Counted from the first letter of the stretch, positions 1 to 8,140 are shown. The stretch is DNA of 64,000 bases from Robertmurraya sp. FSL R5-0851 (GCF_038002965.1 NZ_JBBOOE010000001.1:2957001-3021000), one strand, 5' to 3'. The notes: generated by a model from the letters alone, not told the origin. Program-made: numbers and translations.

Positions 1-112
1 CCTCCTGCAGCACTTTCATACCTGCTTGTGAGGCTAAATAGTGAGGAGTGGTAATCATACCATTCGTTGCCATAGTGGTAGGTCGATAGGCAAAAGGTAA
101 AGATCGATACAT
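1..112 (-). CDS. ggt: gamma-glutamyltransferase, N-terminal fragment (cut by window edge)
   Basis: Only the first 37 codons are inside the window. The peptide begins MYRSLPFAYRPTTMATNG and continues with a residue pattern (SQAGMKVLQEG) typical of the start of gamma-glutamyltranspeptidases, which transfer or hydrolyse gamma-glutamyl groups of glutathione and related amides. The ATG overlaps the stop of the upstream amidase gene (TGATG), and a strong ribosome binding site (GGAGGGG) lies 8 bases upstream inside the amidase gene, so the two are probably translationally coupled. No signal peptide is visible in this part, which fits the cytoplasmic GGT-like family rather than the secreted enzyme, but that is inference from a short fragment. 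Confidence 0.7.
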   Translation of the reverse strand, partial: MYRSLPFAYRPTTMATNGMITTPHYLASQAGMKVLQE

Positions 113-1296
113 CAGAAAACCCCTCCATACAAATTTGTTAATTGCTGGACCAAACGCAATAATTTCAAATCAGAATGATGATTGGCGATGAAAGATAATC
201 CAATCGGAATTCCATTCTCTTTTATTAAAGGAATTGTCACTTGCGGAAACCCCGAAAGGCCCGCTATACAAGTCAGCTTCATCGTCTTCGAACGATATTG
301 TTCCATTTTTTCTACTGATAAATTTCGCTTTGGTGCTTCCCCTGGGGTAGTAGGTAATACTAACAGACCATTTTTATTTAATAATTCAGACAGTTGATCC
401 TTTATTAGCTCCCTTTCCTCCTCATATTCACTTAAGTGCTCTCTATTTAACGTACTTGCCCATTGAAATCGTTCAGCAATGCCTGGACCAAAGACAGGAT
501 TCACACGTTTTATCCAATCTCCATGTTCATCCCAAATCTCAATGCCTTGATTATTCCTGAATAATTCTGCCCACTTTGAAAGTCCACCCTTTGCGATGTT
601 CACATATTGAGCACTATAGTTTTCTTTTAACACTTCAATCTTTCTTAAATAACTACCTTTTGTTTGGTTATCTAAATATGACCAAGCTTCATTTTCAAAA
701 AACAATGTGGAAAACCCTTCCATATCATTCGGCCCTTTATCTATAAGAACCTCGCCCACTGCAAGCAATAAGTTCGGATCTCTTGTCATCCAACCAACCG
801 TATCAAAGCTTTTAGCAAGTGGGATTACACCCGTACTATCAACTAGTCCATGTGTAGGTCTAAACCCATATATCCCACAATAGGATGAAGGAACACGAAT
901 CGATCCTCCTGTATCAGTCCCAAGTGCAAAATCCACTACCCCAGCAGAAACCGCCACAGCTGACCCACTTGAAGATCCACCAGGTATACGGTCTGATGCC
1001 CTAGGATTAACCGGTGTCCCATAATGAAAGTTTTCACCATTCAAACTATACATTAATTCATCCGTATGGGTCGTACCTTTCAGACAAGCGCCTCTCTCTA
1101 ACAGTTGATTAATAACAGGTGCGTGTCGCTTAGAAGCTTGATGAGACTGAAACCAATCTGGATTTCCCGCACTGCTTCGATAATCCTTTATCTCAAATAC
1201 ATCCTTTACACCGAAGGAAAGCCCTTTTAATGGTCCCGACTCCGTTTGTTGGATATTTAGGTGGTCGTTCATAAAAGCATTCCATTTGTCATCCAT
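112..1296 (-). CDS. amidase-signature family hydrolase
   Basis: This 394-residue protein has the amidase-signature Ser-cis-Ser-Lys triad: a lysine near residue 31 (GVKDVFEIK), the serine-rich loop GGSSSGSA near residues 106-113, and the nucleophile loop GTDTGGSIRVPSS near 126-138. Such enzymes hydrolyse carboxamides; the substrate cannot be read from sequence. I chose the ATG at 1296 because AAGGGGG lies 8 bases upstream; an in-frame GTG at 1344 has GGAG almost touching it. At about 395 residues it is shorter than GatA (about 485) and lacks the GatCAB setting, so it is not the tRNA amidotransferase subunit. It is followed by a one-base-overlapping gamma-glutamyltransferase gene, which suggests a small amide or gamma-glutamyl catabolic operon. 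Confidence 0.85.
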   Translation of the reverse strand: MDDKWNAFMNDHLNIQQTESGPLKGLSFGVKDVFEIKDYRSSAGNPDWFQSHQASKRHAPVINQLLERGACLKGTTHTDELMYSLNGENFHYGTPVNPRASDRIPGGSSSGSAVAVSAGVVDFALGTDTGGSIRVPSSYCGIYGFRPTHGLVDSTGVIPLAKSFDTVGWMTRDPNLLLAVGEVLIDKGPNDMEGFSTLFFENEAWSYLDNQTKGSYLRKIEVLKENYSAQYVNIAKGGLSKWAELFRNNQGIEIWDEHGDWIKRVNPVFGPGIAERFQWASTLNREHLSEYEEERELIKDQLSELLNKNGLLVLPTTPGEAPKRNLSVEKMEQYRSKTMKLTCIAGLSGFPQVTIPLIKENGIPIGLSFIANHHSDLKLLRLVQQLTNLYGGVF

Positions 1297-1452
1297 TTCT
1301 CTTTCCCCCTTCAAAATGCACCTTTCCATGTCAGCTTTAATCACATCTCCTTTTATTATAGTTTGATTATTCTAACAAGTCATTGGCACTTTAACTAAAT
1401 TTCAACTCACTTTTAGTCAAAATAACCAATTAACTAAGGAATCTAATTAAAT

Positions 1453-1480
1453 GAAAAAAACGGCCATATGTGGCCGTTTA
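1453..1480 (-). terminator. Rho-independent terminator
   Basis: On the minus strand the hairpin CGGCCA-CATA-TGGCCG, extended by A:U pairs, is followed by a run of seven T. It overlaps the stop codon of the 95-residue ORF at 1478 and ends the HD-GYP operon. Confidence 0.85.
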
Positions 1481-1765
1481 CCATTTCCAGTGATTAATAA
1501 GTTTTCCCTTTTGATGAAAACATTTTTCTTTAGGTATAATATTAGATACGGTAAGGATAAGTGATGGTACTTTCTCAACATTAAAAACAATAATTCCTTC
1601 TTCTTCACTTTTAATAAGAAAGGACTGGCCATGCGCATAAGATGGGAGAAGATTTCCTAGCTGAATAATCCAATTCACTATTGTTAACTGAACGTCTTTC
1701 GGAACTTGGATATTGGGAGAGAATCGTAAAATCCAATCCTCTTTGTCAATGGAAAATCGGTACAT
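1478..1765 (-). CDS. hypothetical protein, 95 residues
   Basis: I do not recognise this family. The 95-residue product has no membrane segment or signal peptide and is rich in aromatic and aliphatic residues (for example WILRFSPNIQVP and SLILTVSNIIP), suggesting a small beta-rich cytoplasmic domain. It lies 58 bases behind the HD-GYP gene on the same strand and its stop codon sits in the terminator, so it is the last gene of that transcript. A GGGTG/GAGG patch lies just before the ATG. The placement suggests a link to cyclic-dinucleotide signalling, but nothing in the sequence proves it. Confidence 0.6.
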   Translation of the reverse strand: MYRFSIDKEDWILRFSPNIQVPKDVQLTIVNWIIQLGNLLPSYAHGQSFLIKSEEEGIIVFNVEKVPSLILTVSNIIPKEKCFHQKGKLINHWKW

Positions 1766-1823
1766 GTCCTCACCCTTATCATTTCAAATTTTCCTTAAAA
1801 AAATATATGCTAGAGCTTACACC

Positions 1824-2777
1824 TTATTCATCGTTTACGACTTTCTCAATATATAACTCACGATTCATTTTGAGGTCGATGATTTGATCATTTACTTGCA
1901 AAAGAATCCTGAGAGGATCGTATTGGTCAACCATTAGGATTTTCCCAATCCTTCCGTCACTGAGCATAACGGATCGACCGATAATACTGTCCATTAATTT
2001 ATACAGAAACAACAGTGTAATATTAGCATCCAATTTTCCGAATGCATGATCTTGAAGCTGTCTTAATGCCGTATAATATGGCAGCGGCTCTTGATAAGCA
2101 CGTCTAGATAACATCGCATGAAACATATCAGCTATCGCGACAATTTTGGAATACACATCAATTTGATTGCCTTCAAGCCCCTTAGGATATCCCCTTCCGT
2201 CCTCCCGTTCATGATGATGAAGAGCCACGAGAGCCACTCGGTCACTTAACTGATCAATCTTACGAAGAATTTCATATCCATAGCTAGTATGAAGCTGCAC
2301 TTCCTCGTATTCTTCCTTTGTAAGCTTTCCTTTTTTATTTAAAATAAATGGATTAATCCTTGTTTTACCAATATCATGCAAAGTCGCTCCGATTGCTAAT
2401 TCTCTCAGTTCTCCTTCTGAAAGCTTTAACCACTTACCAATCATCAAGGAGATTATTCCTACACCAATGGGATGCTTGTATGTATATTCTTCGGTTTTGT
2501 TTAATTCATAAAATAAGTGATAGATATGAGGGATTTCTGAAGCTTGAGATATTACAGGAAGGATTTCTTTCTCTAACATATTGATATTGAGTTCTTCACC
2601 CAGCATTATATCAGAAAAAATCAATTGTACTTGCCTTGCTGCTTGATTAATTTTTGCGGTAATGTTTTTTATTGCCTTTTTATTTGAATAGCCATATTTT
2701 ATTTGACCACTATCTTCATTTCCTAATTTTTCAAGAATATCATCAATCTCTTGAACTGTTAAATGCTCTTTCTTCAT
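1824..2777 (-). CDS. HD-GYP domain phosphodiesterase
   Basis: The C-terminal two thirds carry an HD-GYP domain: HDIGK (metal-binding HD pair), then HHHEREDGRGYP with the diagnostic GYP, then DMFHAMLSRRAY. Proteins with all these residues normally hydrolyse cyclic di-GMP or related dinucleotides using a two- or three-iron centre. The N-terminal 100 or so residues have no recognisable receiver or sensor domain, and no membrane segment is seen, so it is probably cytoplasmic. The final 60 residues (SVMLSDGRIGKILMVDQ) form a small extra domain seen in several Bacillus HD-GYP proteins. GAGGG lies 7 bases before the ATG. It forms an operon with the 95-residue ORF downstream. Confidence 0.88.
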   Translation of the reverse strand: MKKEHLTVQEIDDILEKLGNEDSGQIKYGYSNKKAIKNITAKINQAARQVQLIFSDIMLGEELNINMLEKEILPVISQASEIPHIYHLFYELNKTEEYTYKHPIGVGIISLMIGKWLKLSEGELRELAIGATLHDIGKTRINPFILNKKGKLTKEEYEEVQLHTSYGYEILRKIDQLSDRVALVALHHHEREDGRGYPKGLEGNQIDVYSKIVAIADMFHAMLSRRAYQEPLPYYTALRQLQDHAFGKLDANITLLFLYKLMDSIIGRSVMLSDGRIGKILMVDQYDPLRILLQVNDQIIDLKMNRELYIEKVVNDE

Positions 2778-2925
2778 TGCTATCCCTCTTCTTCTATTAA
2801 GGATATGATTCTATTTAAATCATACCAAATTCCTTTTTAGTAGAATAGGTATTTTTTCCATTTCAAAAGATGATTTTCATAGGTGGAAAGTCTTTCAAAT
2901 TGAGTGAAATTCTAGCGATAACTTA

Positions 2926-2955
2926 TTGACTATTCACATATATTTCGTGTATATT
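2926..2955 (+). promoter_or_regulatory. sigma-A promoter of cspD with long 5' leader
   Basis: TTGACT at 2926-2931 and TATATT at 2950-2955 are separated by 18 bases, with a TG just before the -10. The predicted transcript starts about 115 bases before the cspD ATG; long structured leaders are usual for cold-shock genes and are used for temperature-dependent translation. Confidence 0.7.
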
Positions 2956-3078
2956 AGAAGCATCATTAATCAGAATATATTTCCTTACTTGTTATATACA
3001 GTTAAATATGTTCGGCTTGATGGTAATATATACTTGGGGACCTTATGTGTCTTGAAAGGCTTAGGAGGAAAAGTTTAT

Positions 3079-3279
3079 ATGCAAAATGGAAAAGTAAAAT
3101 GGTTTAACAATGAAAAAGGCTTTGGATTCATCGAAGTTGAAGGTGGAGACGATGTATTCGTACACTTCTCAGCAATCCAAGGTGAAGGCTTTAAGTCATT
3201 AGAAGAAGGTCAAGAAGTTTCTTTTGAAATCGTTGAAGGAAACCGTGGACCACAAGCTTCTAACGTAGTTAAGCTATAA
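3079..3279 (+). CDS. cspD: cold-shock protein CspD-like
   Basis: The 66-residue product is a single cold-shock (OB-fold) domain with both nucleic-acid-binding motifs: RNP1 (KGFGFIEV, near residues 13-20) and RNP2 (DVFVHFSAI, near 25-33). It binds single-stranded RNA and DNA and acts as an RNA chaperone in the cytoplasm. A longer reading frame extends upstream, but the ATG at 3079 is preceded by TAGGAGGA at good distance and gives the exact family length. It is monocistronic, with its own promoter and terminator. The position next to ypeQ, ypeP and ypdQ matches cspD of B. subtilis rather than cspB or cspC. Confidence 0.95.
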   Translation: MQNGKVKWFNNEKGFGFIEVEGGDDVFVHFSAIQGEGFKSLEEGQEVSFEIVEGNRGPQASNVVKL

Positions 3280-3296
3280 TCCAATATATTACTAGT

Positions 3297-3325
3297 AGGC
3301 TGGCATCTTGCCAGCCTTTATTTAT
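3297..3325 (+). terminator. Rho-independent terminator of cspD
   Basis: A perfect 9-bp stem, AGGCTGGCA-TCT-TGCCAGCCT (3297-3317), is followed by TTATTTATT. Confidence 0.85.
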
Positions 3326-3513
3326 TATGGCTGTTTTCGTAAAGAATGTTGTTAAAATCTTAAAGCCGATTTTAACGTGGAAATAGCTATTTTACGCTTA
3401 ATAATTTAGTTTGCAAGCTCTTTTCTAAAATTAAAGCGATTTTCTGCTTAAACTTAGCACAATCATTAAAATCATGTTCTAAAAAGCAAAAAAGTTTAAG
3501 AAAAGAGCCTTTA
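3322..3513. repeat. MITE-like intergenic repeat element (candidate)
   Basis: The gap between cspD and ypeQ holds a non-coding block whose ends are imperfect inverted repeats: GGCTGTTTTCGTAAA near 3329 and, read from the other strand, GGCTCTTTTCTTAAA near 3508. Inside are a perfect hairpin (GTTAAAATC / GATTTTAAC, 3351-3376) and a further AGCTCTTTTCTAAAA copy near 3416. This resembles short mobile repeats scattered through Bacillus genomes. No second copy was noticed in this window, so the mobile nature is inferred from the ends and structure only. Confidence 0.4.
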
Positions 3514-3517
3514 TTAT

Positions 3518-3697
3518 TCATGTAAGTCTTTTTCCCATCTCTTTTATTTTCTCCCCGACCGTACAATTAGTAATACAAAATCGATGTGCGTATCTTCTCC
3601 CCTTTTCATCTTTGTGATGCTTATGTAGGAAACATTCCTTACAATAACGTCCCATTAATTCTTCTACTTCTCGTAATATTTGTTGCCTACTCAGCAT
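3518..3697 (-). CDS. ypeQ: small zinc-finger protein, YpeQ-like
   Basis: The 59-residue protein has the arrangement CKECFLHKHH...HRFCITNC, i.e. C-x2-C, histidines, then C-x3-C, matching the small zf-C2HCIx2C family (B. subtilis YpeQ). Zinc binding is likely; the biological role is unknown. I place the start at the ATG at 3697, 5 bases after AAGGTGG; an upstream GTG at 3706 would put that binding site inside the gene. It is followed closely upstream by the RNase H-fold gene ypeP on the same strand (gap 15 bases), suggesting co-transcription. Confidence 0.8.
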   Translation of the reverse strand: MLSRQQILREVEELMGRYCKECFLHKHHKDEKGRRYAHRFCITNCTVGEKIKEMGKRLT

Positions 3698-3712
3698 AAT
3701 CCCCACCTTTTA

Positions 3713-4372
3713 TTAAATCACCTGCATTTTACTATGAATAGACTTGCCTTCTAGAGCTTGCGTCGCCAACTTATCACTTTCTTTATTATCTTTTCTAGAG
3801 ATCGCTTCATAACGAGGAAGTAAGCCTAATTTTTTTATTTTTTCTTCTATCCGGTCAAGCCAGCGATTTAAATTTTCCTCATAACATGGCCATTCTCCTT
3901 CTAATTGTTTCAGAACCACCTGTGAATCTCCCTTAATATCACAAGGAAGCTTAGTTACCCCAAGCTCTTCTAGCAGATCAAGAGCAAAGTACAAAGCTGC
4001 ATATTCCGCTTCATTGTTTGTCTCCATTTCATCAATTACTTCATTTGCACGAAGACGAAATTTCTTTTTACCTTGTTTATAATAAATAACCGCACCTATA
4101 CCTGCCCGATTGTTGTTAATGTCATGTCCACCGTCAAAGTAGACAAGAACATCATGTGGTTCCTCCTCAATTTCTTCCGATAGCTTTTTCAATTCCTTAA
4201 GGGTCCACGTGGAGCCCATTTCATCATGAAATTCTAAATCCAGTACTTTTCCAGTTTTCTCAAGCTCTTCACCAGCAATTATTGCATCCTCAGCTGACAA
4301 AAAATTATTAGAAGTTAAAGCCACCGGATCAATATTTTTTATTTTATATTTATACTCTAATTTATATTTCAT
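3713..4372 (-). CDS. ypeP: RNase H-fold protein with N-terminal extension, YpeP-like
   Basis: Residues from about 75 to 215 form an RNase HI domain with the four acidic positions visible: YFDGG, NNEAEYAAL, GDSQVV and KESDKLA. The first 70 residues are an extra acidic region absent from classical RNase HI. RNase HI enzymes cut RNA in RNA:DNA hybrids; the B. subtilis YpeP homologue has been reported to lack clear activity, so catalytic function should not be assumed. GAGG lies 9 bases before the ATG at 4372; an ATG nine bases further upstream abuts that site and is unlikely. It lies head to head with a second RNase H-fold gene (ypdQ). Confidence 0.85.
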   Translation of the reverse strand: MKYKLEYKYKIKNIDPVALTSNNFLSAEDAIIAGEELEKTGKVLDLEFHDEMGSTWTLKELKKLSEEIEEEPHDVLVYFDGGHDINNNRAGIGAVIYYKQGKKKFRLRANEVIDEMETNNEAEYAALYFALDLLEELGVTKLPCDIKGDSQVVLKQLEGEWPCYEENLNRWLDRIEEKIKKLGLLPRYEAISRKDNKESDKLATQALEGKSIHSKMQVI

Positions 4373-4559
4373 ACATTTCATCCTCTCATTATGAATAGCT
4401 GCTTTTTACGATGTTTTTATCTTTTCCTTTTTAATAAAAAAATTACAAAAGATTGGTATTTTGAATCAAGAGCTTTTTTCTGACCATTCATACGCTTAAT
4501 CAAAAAATATGTTAAACTAGCTTATACTATGTAAAAATGTCTTTTATTGGAGGAAATCA

Positions 4560-4973
4560 ATGATTGAAGTATACATTGATGGTGCTAGTGCTGGCAATCC
4601 AGGACCTAGTGGAGCTGGTATTTTTATTAAAGCGAATGGCAAAGTTGAACGCTATTCTATTCCCTTAGGTGTCATGAGCAACCATGAAGCTGAATATTAT
4701 GCTTTTATTGAAGCATTAAAAATATGTAGAAAGAATGGATATCAAGTAGTCTCCTTTCGGACCGATTCCGCACTGGTAAATCGAGCAGTTGAAAAGGAAT
4801 TTGTGAAAAACAAGCAATTTGCTCCTTTACTTGAAGAAGCTTTAACCCTTTCTAAAGAATTTGATTTATTCTTTATGAAATGGATACCCAGCTCAGAAAA
4901 TAAATCAGCAGATGAACTTGCCCGAGCGGCTATTCGAAAAAATGAAGAGATCAAGGAGAACGAGGACAAATGA
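4560..4973 (+). CDS. ypdQ: RNase HI-like protein, YpdQ-like
   Basis: The 137-residue protein is a single RNase HI domain with DEDD residues in place: [11 protein letters not shown] (Asp near 7), NHEAEYYAF (Glu near 43), RTDSALV (Asp near 67) and SADELAR (Asp near 119). It would act on RNA strands of RNA:DNA hybrids. The basic handle region typical of E. coli RnhA is not evident, as in the Bacillus homologue, so activity is uncertain. TTGGAGGAAA lies just before the ATG. Its last codons overlap the permease gene downstream by four bases (ATGA), so the two are coupled. Confidence 0.88.
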   Translation: MIEVYIDGASAGNPGPSGAGIFIKANGKVERYSIPLGVMSNHEAEYYAFIEALKICRKNGYQVVSFRTDSALVNRAVEKEFVKNKQFAPLLEEALTLSKEFDLFFMKWIPSSENKSADELARAAIRKNEEIKENEDK

Positions 4974-5890
4974 AAAAGTCATTATTTGCAGACATTAGTT
5001 TACTTCTGGTTGCCCTTGTGTGGGGTTCAACTTTTGTGCTCGTTCAAAATGCAATTGCATCCTTGCCACCAAACGCGTTTAACTCCATTCGTTTTTTTAT
5101 CGCTGCACTAATTCTTGGCGGATGGCTATTGATATTTGAACGAAAACAGCTAGTACAACTCAATCGATCCATTCTTACGTCTGGCATTTTACTCGGAGGA
5201 TGGCTATTTGCTGGATATGCTTTTCAAACTGTCGGATTACTTTATACGTCATCCTCTAAAGCTGGTTTCATCACCGGACTAAGCGTTGTACTCGTTCCGC
5301 TATTTTCTCTATTTTTACTAAAACAAAGACCCACAAGAAATGCTTTGATCGGAGTAGGAATTGCAACGATCGGATTATATCTTCTAACTTTAACAGATAT
5401 AACAGCCTTAAATCGAGGAGATGCATTTGTCCTCGCTTGTGCCATTGGTTTTGCCATGCATATTATCTTTACAGGTAGGTACAGTGAAAAATTCCCGACT
5501 TTGTTGCTGACAGTTATTCAAATCTTCACAGTATCTGTTTTGTCAGGTTTGCTAGCGTTATTTACTGAAGATTATTCTTTAGCCTTTCGTCTAGATATTC
5601 TCGGACAACAAGATGTACTCATTGCTTTACTTATTACTTCTATATTCGCAACAGCTATAGCCTTTTTTGCTCAAACAAGCTTTCAAAAATATACGACTCC
5701 AACAAGAGTTGCCTTAATTTTTGCCATGGAGCCTGTGTTCGCTGCGATTACTGCTTATGTTTGGGCCGATGAAAGACTAACATCCCATGCGTTACTTGGC
5801 TGTTTATGTATCTTTGCCGGGATGATCTTTGCTGAACTGCCAGTGAAAAAAAAGCATTCCATATATACCGAAAAAAAGCAAGCGATATAA
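4970..5890 (+). CDS. EamA/DMT-superfamily permease
   Basis: The 306-residue protein has about ten hydrophobic segments in two repeated EamA halves. The first half opens with [16 protein letters not shown], the usual DMT start, and the second half carries the conserved [16 protein letters not shown] element near the C-terminus. Members export or import small metabolites such as amino acids or nucleosides across the cytoplasmic membrane; the substrate is not readable. It overlaps the upstream RNase HI-like gene by ATGA, and the last residues are lysine-rich (cytoplasmic tail). Ends in a shared bidirectional terminator. Confidence 0.88.
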   Translation: MKKSLFADISLLLVALVWGSTFVLVQNAIASLPPNAFNSIRFFIAALILGGWLLIFERKQLVQLNRSILTSGILLGGWLFAGYAFQTVGLLYTSSSKAGFITGLSVVLVPLFSLFLLKQRPTRNALIGVGIATIGLYLLTLTDITALNRGDAFVLACAIGFAMHIIFTGRYSEKFPTLLLTVIQIFTVSVLSGLLALFTEDYSLAFRLDILGQQDVLIALLITSIFATAIAFFAQTSFQKYTTPTRVALIFAMEPVFAAITAYVWADERLTSHALLGCLCIFAGMIFAELPVKKKHSIYTEKKQAI

Positions 5891-5921
5891 AAAAAGCGTG
5901 TGAACCTCACACGCTTTTTCT
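5889..5921. terminator. bidirectional terminator
   Basis: GCGTGTGA-ACC-TCACACGC (5896-5914) is flanked by A5 on the left and T5 on the right, so it can stop the DMT permease gene from the left and the 88-residue ORF from the right. The TGTGA/TCACA spacing is 3, so it is not a CRP/FNR site. Confidence 0.85.
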
Positions 5922-6186
5922 ATATCGTCAGCAGCTCGGCTTCTCTTATAAATTGATAAGCCTCTTTTTTCGTTTTAATTTGATTAGACAATAGCCATTC
6001 AAGAAGAGACACATAAAAGCTACCATCAAAGCTTTTTTGAGCCTTTAGTGTGACTTCAATTGCTACATTTGCTAGTTCATCAGAAGCACCGGTATAATTT
6101 TTCCCAAAATAAATAAAGCCAATCGCATCATCCTTTAGAAGGAATCCTTTGTCTAATAAATGACTTACGTACTCTTCCGTACTCAA
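5920..6186 (-). CDS. hypothetical protein, 88 residues
   Basis: I do not recognise the family with confidence. The product is a soluble, mixed-charge 88-residue protein without cysteines or membrane segments, with pattern MSTEEYVSHLLDKGFLL at the start. The start codon appears to be TTG at 6186, with AGGGAG about 11 bases upstream. It lies between two convergent units and its stop sits in a shared terminator, which supports a real gene. The composition suggests an alpha-helical domain. No function is assigned. Confidence 0.6.
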   Translation of the reverse strand: MSTEEYVSHLLDKGFLLKDDAIGFIYFGKNYTGASDELANVAIEVTLKAQKSFDGSFYVSLLEWLLSNQIKTKKEAYQFIREAELLTI

Positions 6187-6251
6187 GGTTCTCTACACTC
6201 CCTATGATCGCTTCACATCTTCTTGATTTTATCTCATCAATCGACATTTTT

Positions 6252-6713
6252 CTATCTTTTTCTATCCATTAAATAGCCTAAAGTCCCAGTTAACACCCCA
6301 AGAAGCGCTCCACCCACTACTTCTTCTGGCTTATGACCAAGCATTTCCTTCAATTTATCTGGGGCCTTTTCTTCAAAATGTACGGGTTTTTCATGATTCA
6401 CTTTATCAAGTAAATCATCCAAGTCATTCACTTTTAATGTAAGCTCACCCGTTTGCCTTCTTATCCCCTGCGCATCATACATAACAATTAATCCATAAAC
6501 AAGAGACAGAGCAAAATCTATGGTCGGTAAACCACGATTTAAGGCAATATATGTGGTTAAAGATGCGACACCAGCGGAATGAGAGCTAGGCATCCCACCC
6601 GTTTGAAAAAATAAATCTGGTCTAAACTCCTTTTTCTTCCAATAATGAATAGGGATTTTCAATCCCTGTGCTAAAGCTATACTTGAAAGTGCTATATAGA
6701 CACCTTTATTCAC
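6252..6713 (-). CDS. yuiD: divergent PAP2 (DUF212) family membrane protein, YuiD-like
   Basis: The 153-residue protein has the GMPSSHSAGVASL motif near residue 40, the phosphatase-like signature of the divergent PAP2/DUF212 family (B. subtilis YuiD), plus four hydrophobic segments. PAP2 relatives dephosphorylate lipid phosphates, but DUF212 members lack the complete PAP2 motif set, so enzyme activity is unproven. Translation starts at GTG 6713 behind an excellent AAAGGAGGTGAG site. Gene is monocistronic or the last of a short unit; the 88-residue ORF follows at 65 bases. Confidence 0.8.
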   Translation of the reverse strand: MNKGVYIALSSIALAQGLKIPIHYWKKKEFRPDLFFQTGGMPSSHSAGVASLTTYIALNRGLPTIDFALSLVYGLIVMYDAQGIRRQTGELTLKVNDLDDLLDKVNHEKPVHFEEKAPDKLKEMLGHKPEEVVGGALLGVLTGTLGYLMDRKR

Positions 6714-6819
6714 AATCTCTCACCTCCTTTTTATTGTGAAGAAAGAAGAGTGAGATTATGCAATTAGGTAATAATATTATCGTTAAGGCAGTAACAACCT
6801 TATATTAGGAGGAATGAAA

Positions 6820-6963
6820 ATGGGAGGAAAAAACTCACATACAAACCGTGGTACAAAAGCTCCTGGTGTGAATCCTCAAGGATATGCACAGGATGCTGAA
6901 TTTACACCGAATCCGAAAAGTAAATTAGAAGATAGAGCTAAGAAAAGCAATACTAAAAACTAA
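6820..6963 (+). CDS. sspL: small acid-soluble spore protein L-like
   Basis: The 47-residue product ends KLEDRAKKSNTKN, closely like the C-terminus of B. subtilis SspL (ELEERAKKSNTKR as remembered), and carries the glycine/asparagine-rich N-terminus usual for minor SASPs. These are forespore proteins found in the spore core. AGGAGG lies 7 bases before the ATG at 6820; an ATG at 6814 is too close to it. Position beside ypcP agrees with sspL in B. subtilis as I recall it. Forespore (sigma-G) expression is expected from the family but no clear promoter was identified. Confidence 0.75.
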   Translation: MGGKNSHTNRGTKAPGVNPQGYAQDAEFTPNPKSKLEDRAKKSNTKN

Positions 6964-6975
6964 AATTTAATTAGA

Positions 6976-7006
6976 AAAAAGCTGCCCTAATTTATGGGGC
7001 AGCTTT
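6976..7006. terminator. bidirectional terminator between sspL and ypcP
   Basis: GCTGCCC (6981-6987) pairs with GGGCAGC (6997-7003), flanked by A6 on the left and a short T run on the right; it serves sspL and the convergent ypcP. Confidence 0.8.
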
Positions 7007-7009
7007 CGA

Positions 7010-7906
7010 TTACGCTAGTATTTGCTGGTCTGGCAATAACCGATCCAGCCCTCTAAACTCAACCTCTTTAAACTTTGTGAGAACTTTCTCCTGGTTGAAT
7101 TGGAATACTGATTCTTCGTGTGTGAAGGATATCGGAACATCACATTTGATTTCAGCAAGCTTTCTGCTTAAATAAAGCATGTCCAAATCTTGCTCTATTT
7201 TTGTTTTTTGCGCTTTAGTAAGCAATTGTAAATTCGAAATAATGCCTTCCACATGCTCAAATTGTTGAACCAATTTAAGAGCTGTTTTTTCTCCAATTCC
7301 TTTTACACCTGGATAATTATCACTAGGATCTCCCATTAACGCTTTTACATCAATCATTTGCTTTGGAAGAATCCCCTTGTCTGTATAGAAAGAATCAGGG
7401 GTATGAACGGCATAATTTCCGAACCCTTTTTGAAGTAATATGACCTTAATTCGTTCATCTAACAATTGAAGAATATCACGATCTCCCGTTAATATGCTAA
7501 CCTCAAAATCGTTCATAGAAGCCTTGGCTATCGTACCAATACAATCGTCTGCCTCGTACCCTTCTAACCCAATATTAGGAATGTCAAATGCACTAACTAC
7601 TTCCTTGACTAAATCAAACTGTGGAATCAATTCAACGGGTGCATCTGAACGATTAGCTTTATATTCTGTAAACATTTCATTTCGGAATGTTTTGCTTCCC
7701 ATATCCCAGCAAACAGCTACGTGGCTTGGCTTAAAGGTTGATATCGCCGTTAAAAAATGTTTCACAAAACCATGAACACCATTTGTTGGTATTCCTTTAG
7801 AATTTATCATAAATTGACCCGATACACTTGTTGCAAAAAACGCACGAAATAACAGTGCCATCCCATCAACAAGTAATAGGGAACGATCTTTAGATTCGTT
7901 TGTCAT
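7010..7906 (-). CDS. ypcP: 5'-3' exonuclease, YpcP-like
   Basis: The 298-residue protein matches the free-standing form of the DNA polymerase I 5'-nuclease domain. Visible elements are LLLVDGMALLFRAFF at the start, the acidic cluster EGYEADDCIG near residue 115, LTGDRDILQL, the second metal cluster MGDPSDNYPGVKGIGEKTA near 190-208 (helix-hairpin-helix DNA binding). It removes 5' flaps and RNA primers during Okazaki fragment processing and has overlapping function with PolA. AGGAGGA lies 7 bases before the ATG; an earlier overlapping ATG is out of frame. The next gene upstream is a 46-residue ORF. Confidence 0.93.
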   Translation of the reverse strand: MTNESKDRSLLLVDGMALLFRAFFATSVSGQFMINSKGIPTNGVHGFVKHFLTAISTFKPSHVAVCWDMGSKTFRNEMFTEYKANRSDAPVELIPQFDLVKEVVSAFDIPNIGLEGYEADDCIGTIAKASMNDFEVSILTGDRDILQLLDERIKVILLQKGFGNYAVHTPDSFYTDKGILPKQMIDVKALMGDPSDNYPGVKGIGEKTALKLVQQFEHVEGIISNLQLLTKAQKTKIEQDLDMLYLSRKLAEIKCDVPISFTHEESVFQFNQEKVLTKFKEVEFRGLDRLLPDQQILA

Positions 7907-7979
7907 TCATGGTCCTCCTCTTAGAGCATAATTCCCATTATAACATGAAAATTAATGATCAAAGATGGTATTGTTTTCT

Positions 7980-8120
7980 TTATTGCGTTCTCTTAACTTC
8001 AATTCCCTGCTTTTCTAATTCATAGTACATAGCCATTTTTGCTTTCCTTACATTTTCATTTAACAATAAGGTATAGCTTTTATCGTTTGAAAAAGTAAGT
8101 GTCAGTGTTCCGCTACTCAT
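7980..8120 (-). CDS. hypothetical small protein, 46 residues
   Basis: A short frame encodes 46 residues (starting MSSGTLTLTFSNDKSYTLLL, ending with a charged GIEVKRTQ tail). It reads like a small beta hairpin followed by an amphipathic helix and has no stop-rich neighbours. No strong ribosome binding site precedes the ATG, and I do not recognise a family. It sits between the dynA terminator and ypcP, on the same strand as both. It could be a real orphan microprotein or chance; the even hydrophobic pattern argues mildly for real. Confidence 0.45.
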   Translation of the reverse strand: MSSGTLTLTFSNDKSYTLLLNENVRKAKMAMYYELEKQGIEVKRTQ

Positions 8121-8140
8121 TATTCTGTTAACGATTCGAC

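Noticed and set aside
2926..3078. N-terminal extension of the cold-shock protein (117 residues)
   Set aside because: The extension covers the promoter and leader; the ATG at 3079 has a strong binding site and gives the family length.
5896..5914. TGTGA...TCACA as a CRP/FNR operator
   Set aside because: The half-sites are 3 bases apart, not 6, and form the stem of a bidirectional terminator.
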